DNA from: Paraburkholderia silvatlantica
GTDB taxonomy: Bacteria; Pseudomonadota; Gammaproteobacteria; Burkholderiales; Burkholderiaceae
Reading direction: 5' to 3'
Length of the DNA: 64,000 bases
NCBI RefSeq assembly: GCF_003096715.1
Contig: NZ_QEOL01000002.1
Span: 124,001 to 188,000 of the forward strand
Each line of letters opens with the position of its first letter. Position 1 is the first letter of the stretch. Positions 62,926 to 64,000 of this stretch are shown one piece after another. Both the position numbers and the translations under genes were made by a program. The notes beneath the pieces were generated by a model. That model was not told where the DNA came from, ran no database searches, and worked only from the letters and a program-made list of their open reading frames with translations.

Positions 62926-64000
62926 CAATGGCCCCCTTTCTCGACGGCCTTCGCCGCCTCTTCCCGCAGGTTCTCCCTGGGCCTTCTCCCGGGCTGCTTT
63001 GGCTGCGCCGGTTTTGTATCTGCCGCGGCCGGTTTGGTCTGCTGCGCCGGGGCCGATGCAGCGGCGGCGGGTTTCGCCTTCGCGTCATCGGCCTTCTTGT
63101 CGCTCTTCTTGTCCGCGGCCCTGGCGGGCTTCTTCTTCGCGTCCTTCGCCTCGGCGGCTGCAGCGGCTTCTTCGGCGGCGATCGGGTTGGGCGGCACCTG
63201 CGGCACATAGTGCAGCACGAGCACCTGGCGCGCCCCGCGTACGGCGGCGAGCGGCAGGCAGACCACGCGTGCAAACGCGGTATCGGCCTGCTTGTCCACG
63301 CGCAACACCTTCGCGACCGGCAGCCCTTGTGGATAGATGCCGTCGAGTCCGCTCGTCACGAGTTCGTCGCCCACTTGCAGATCGGCGCTGATCGGCACGA
63401 AGCGAAGATCGAGCAGGTCGCCCTTCGCCGTGCCGTAGATCACGCTGCGCAGGCCCGTGCGCACGACTTCGACCGGCACGGCCTGGTCCTTGTCGGTGAC
63501 GAGCGTGACTTCGGACTGCATCGGGAATACGCGCGTGACCTGGCCGATCACGCCGTCCTCGCTCAATACCGGCGAGCCGTTCTGGACGCCCTGTTGCGAG
63601 CCGCCGCCGATCACGACCTTCTGCGTGAACGGGTCGCGCGTGTCGTACTGGATTTCCGCTGGCGTGGTTTGCGCGCCGATGCGCTGCGAGAGCTGCAGAA
63701 GCGCGCGCAGGTGCGCGTTTTCGGCGGCGAGGGAAGCGGCCTCGTTGGCCTGCTGCGAAAGCTGGAGATTGCGCGCGTGCAACTGGGTGTTTTCGGTGCG
63801 CAGCGCGGAACTCGTCACGGCCAGATCGGCGGCGCCCATAAAGAAGTCGCGCGGCACGAGGGCCGCGCGTTGCAGCGGGTAGAGGCCCGCGCCGAGTACG
63901 CCGCGCACGATTTCGAGCGTCTTGAAACGCGCGTCGGAGACGAGGAGCGCGAGCGACAGCACGACGAAGAAGATCAGCCGTGCGAGTGCCGATGGGCCCT
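62925..64000 (-). CDS. mreC: Rod-shape-determining protein MreC (5' end cut by window)
   Basis: At least 358 codons; the frame continues past the window edge (GPSALARLIFFVVLSLALLVSD upstream of the first internal GTG). Membrane helix, coiled coil (TENTQLHARNLQLSQQANEAASLAAEN), and periplasmic beta domain. The last 80 or so residues form a Lys/Ala/Pro-rich low-complexity tail. Scaffold linking MreB filaments to PBP2 and RodA. Confidence 0.94.
   Translation of the reverse strand, partial: GPSALARLIFFVVLSLALLVSDARFKTLEIVRGVLGAGLYPLQRAALVPRDFFMGAADLAVTSSALRTENTQLHARNLQLSQQANEAASLAAENAHLRALLQLSQRIGAQTTPAEIQYDTRDPFTQKVVIGGGSQQGVQNGSPVLSEDGVIGQVTRVFPMQSEVTLVTDKDQAVPVEVVRTGLRSVIYGTAKGDLLDLRFVPISADLQVGDELVTSGLDGIYPQGLPVAKVLRVDKQADTAFARVVCLPLAAVRGARQVLVLHYVPQVPPNPIAAEEAAAAAEAKDAKKKPARAADKKSDKKADDAKAKPAAAASAPAQQTKPAAADTKPAQPKQPGRRPRENLREEAAKAVEKGGH

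Overview
The window is high-GC chromosomal DNA from a betaproteobacterium, most likely Burkholderiaceae close to Paraburkholderia/Caballeronia. This placement is inferred from gene content and order (dnaA-dnaN-gyrB; rsmB-DUF4390-ntrY-type kinase-ntrX-like regulator; mreC-mreD-mrdA-rodA; def-fmt; queC-queE-queD; GTP-type PEP carboxykinase) and from codon use. No database search was run.

Region 1 (1-4.4 kb) holds the end of dnaA, then dnaN and gyrB, closed by a clear intrinsic terminator. Region 2 (about 4.4-27.3 kb) is a lower-GC accessory block that reads as an anti-phage defence island. In order it has: a Hachiman-like pair (DUF1837 nuclease HamA plus helicase HamB); a decayed DUF3732 ATPase fragment; an OLD-family ATPase/Toprim nuclease split by a 2-nt frameshift; a four-gene type I restriction-modification operon with an extra DUF5655-type nuclease-like gene between hsdS and hsdR; an Mrr-nuclease/STAND NTPase fusion; an unrecognised three-TM protein abutting a small putative D-ExK nuclease; a GmrSD-like DUF262/HNH protein; and, convergent to it, an unrecognised protein that appears to join a PD-(D/E)xK nuclease core to a C-terminal vWA domain. 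A broken IS3-type transposase tail lies at the right edge.

Region 3 (27.7-35.5 kb) has a SagB-type oxidoreductase, an intergenic stretch with DnaA boxes beside an AT-rich segment (origin-like), an aldehyde dehydrogenase-DUF779-GyrI-like gene set with a possible sigma-54 promoter, a zinc-ribbon protein, a small conserved-looking protein, tRNA-Lys(CTT), a hotdog thioesterase, a patatin-like lipase and a D-2-hydroxyacid dehydrogenase. Region 4 (35.5-48.8 kb) has pckG, a LysR regulator, topB, a thioredoxin-like protein, dprA, def-fmt, a LysE exporter, htpX and a polytopic GT87-like protein. Region 5 (48.8-64 kb) has rsmB, DUF4390, a NtrY-type kinase and a short NtrX-like regulator, tRNA-Phe, the queuosine precursor genes queC-queE-queD, an HpcH/HpaI aldolase, a Sel1-repeat protein and, on the minus strand, the cell-elongation cluster mreC(partial)-mreD-mrdA-rodA.

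The most novel material is in the island: the nuclease-vWA protein, the membrane protein plus D-ExK pair, and the signs of turnover (frameshifted OLD gene, DUF3732 remnant, IS3 scar), which suggest repeated gain and loss of defence genes beside gyrB.
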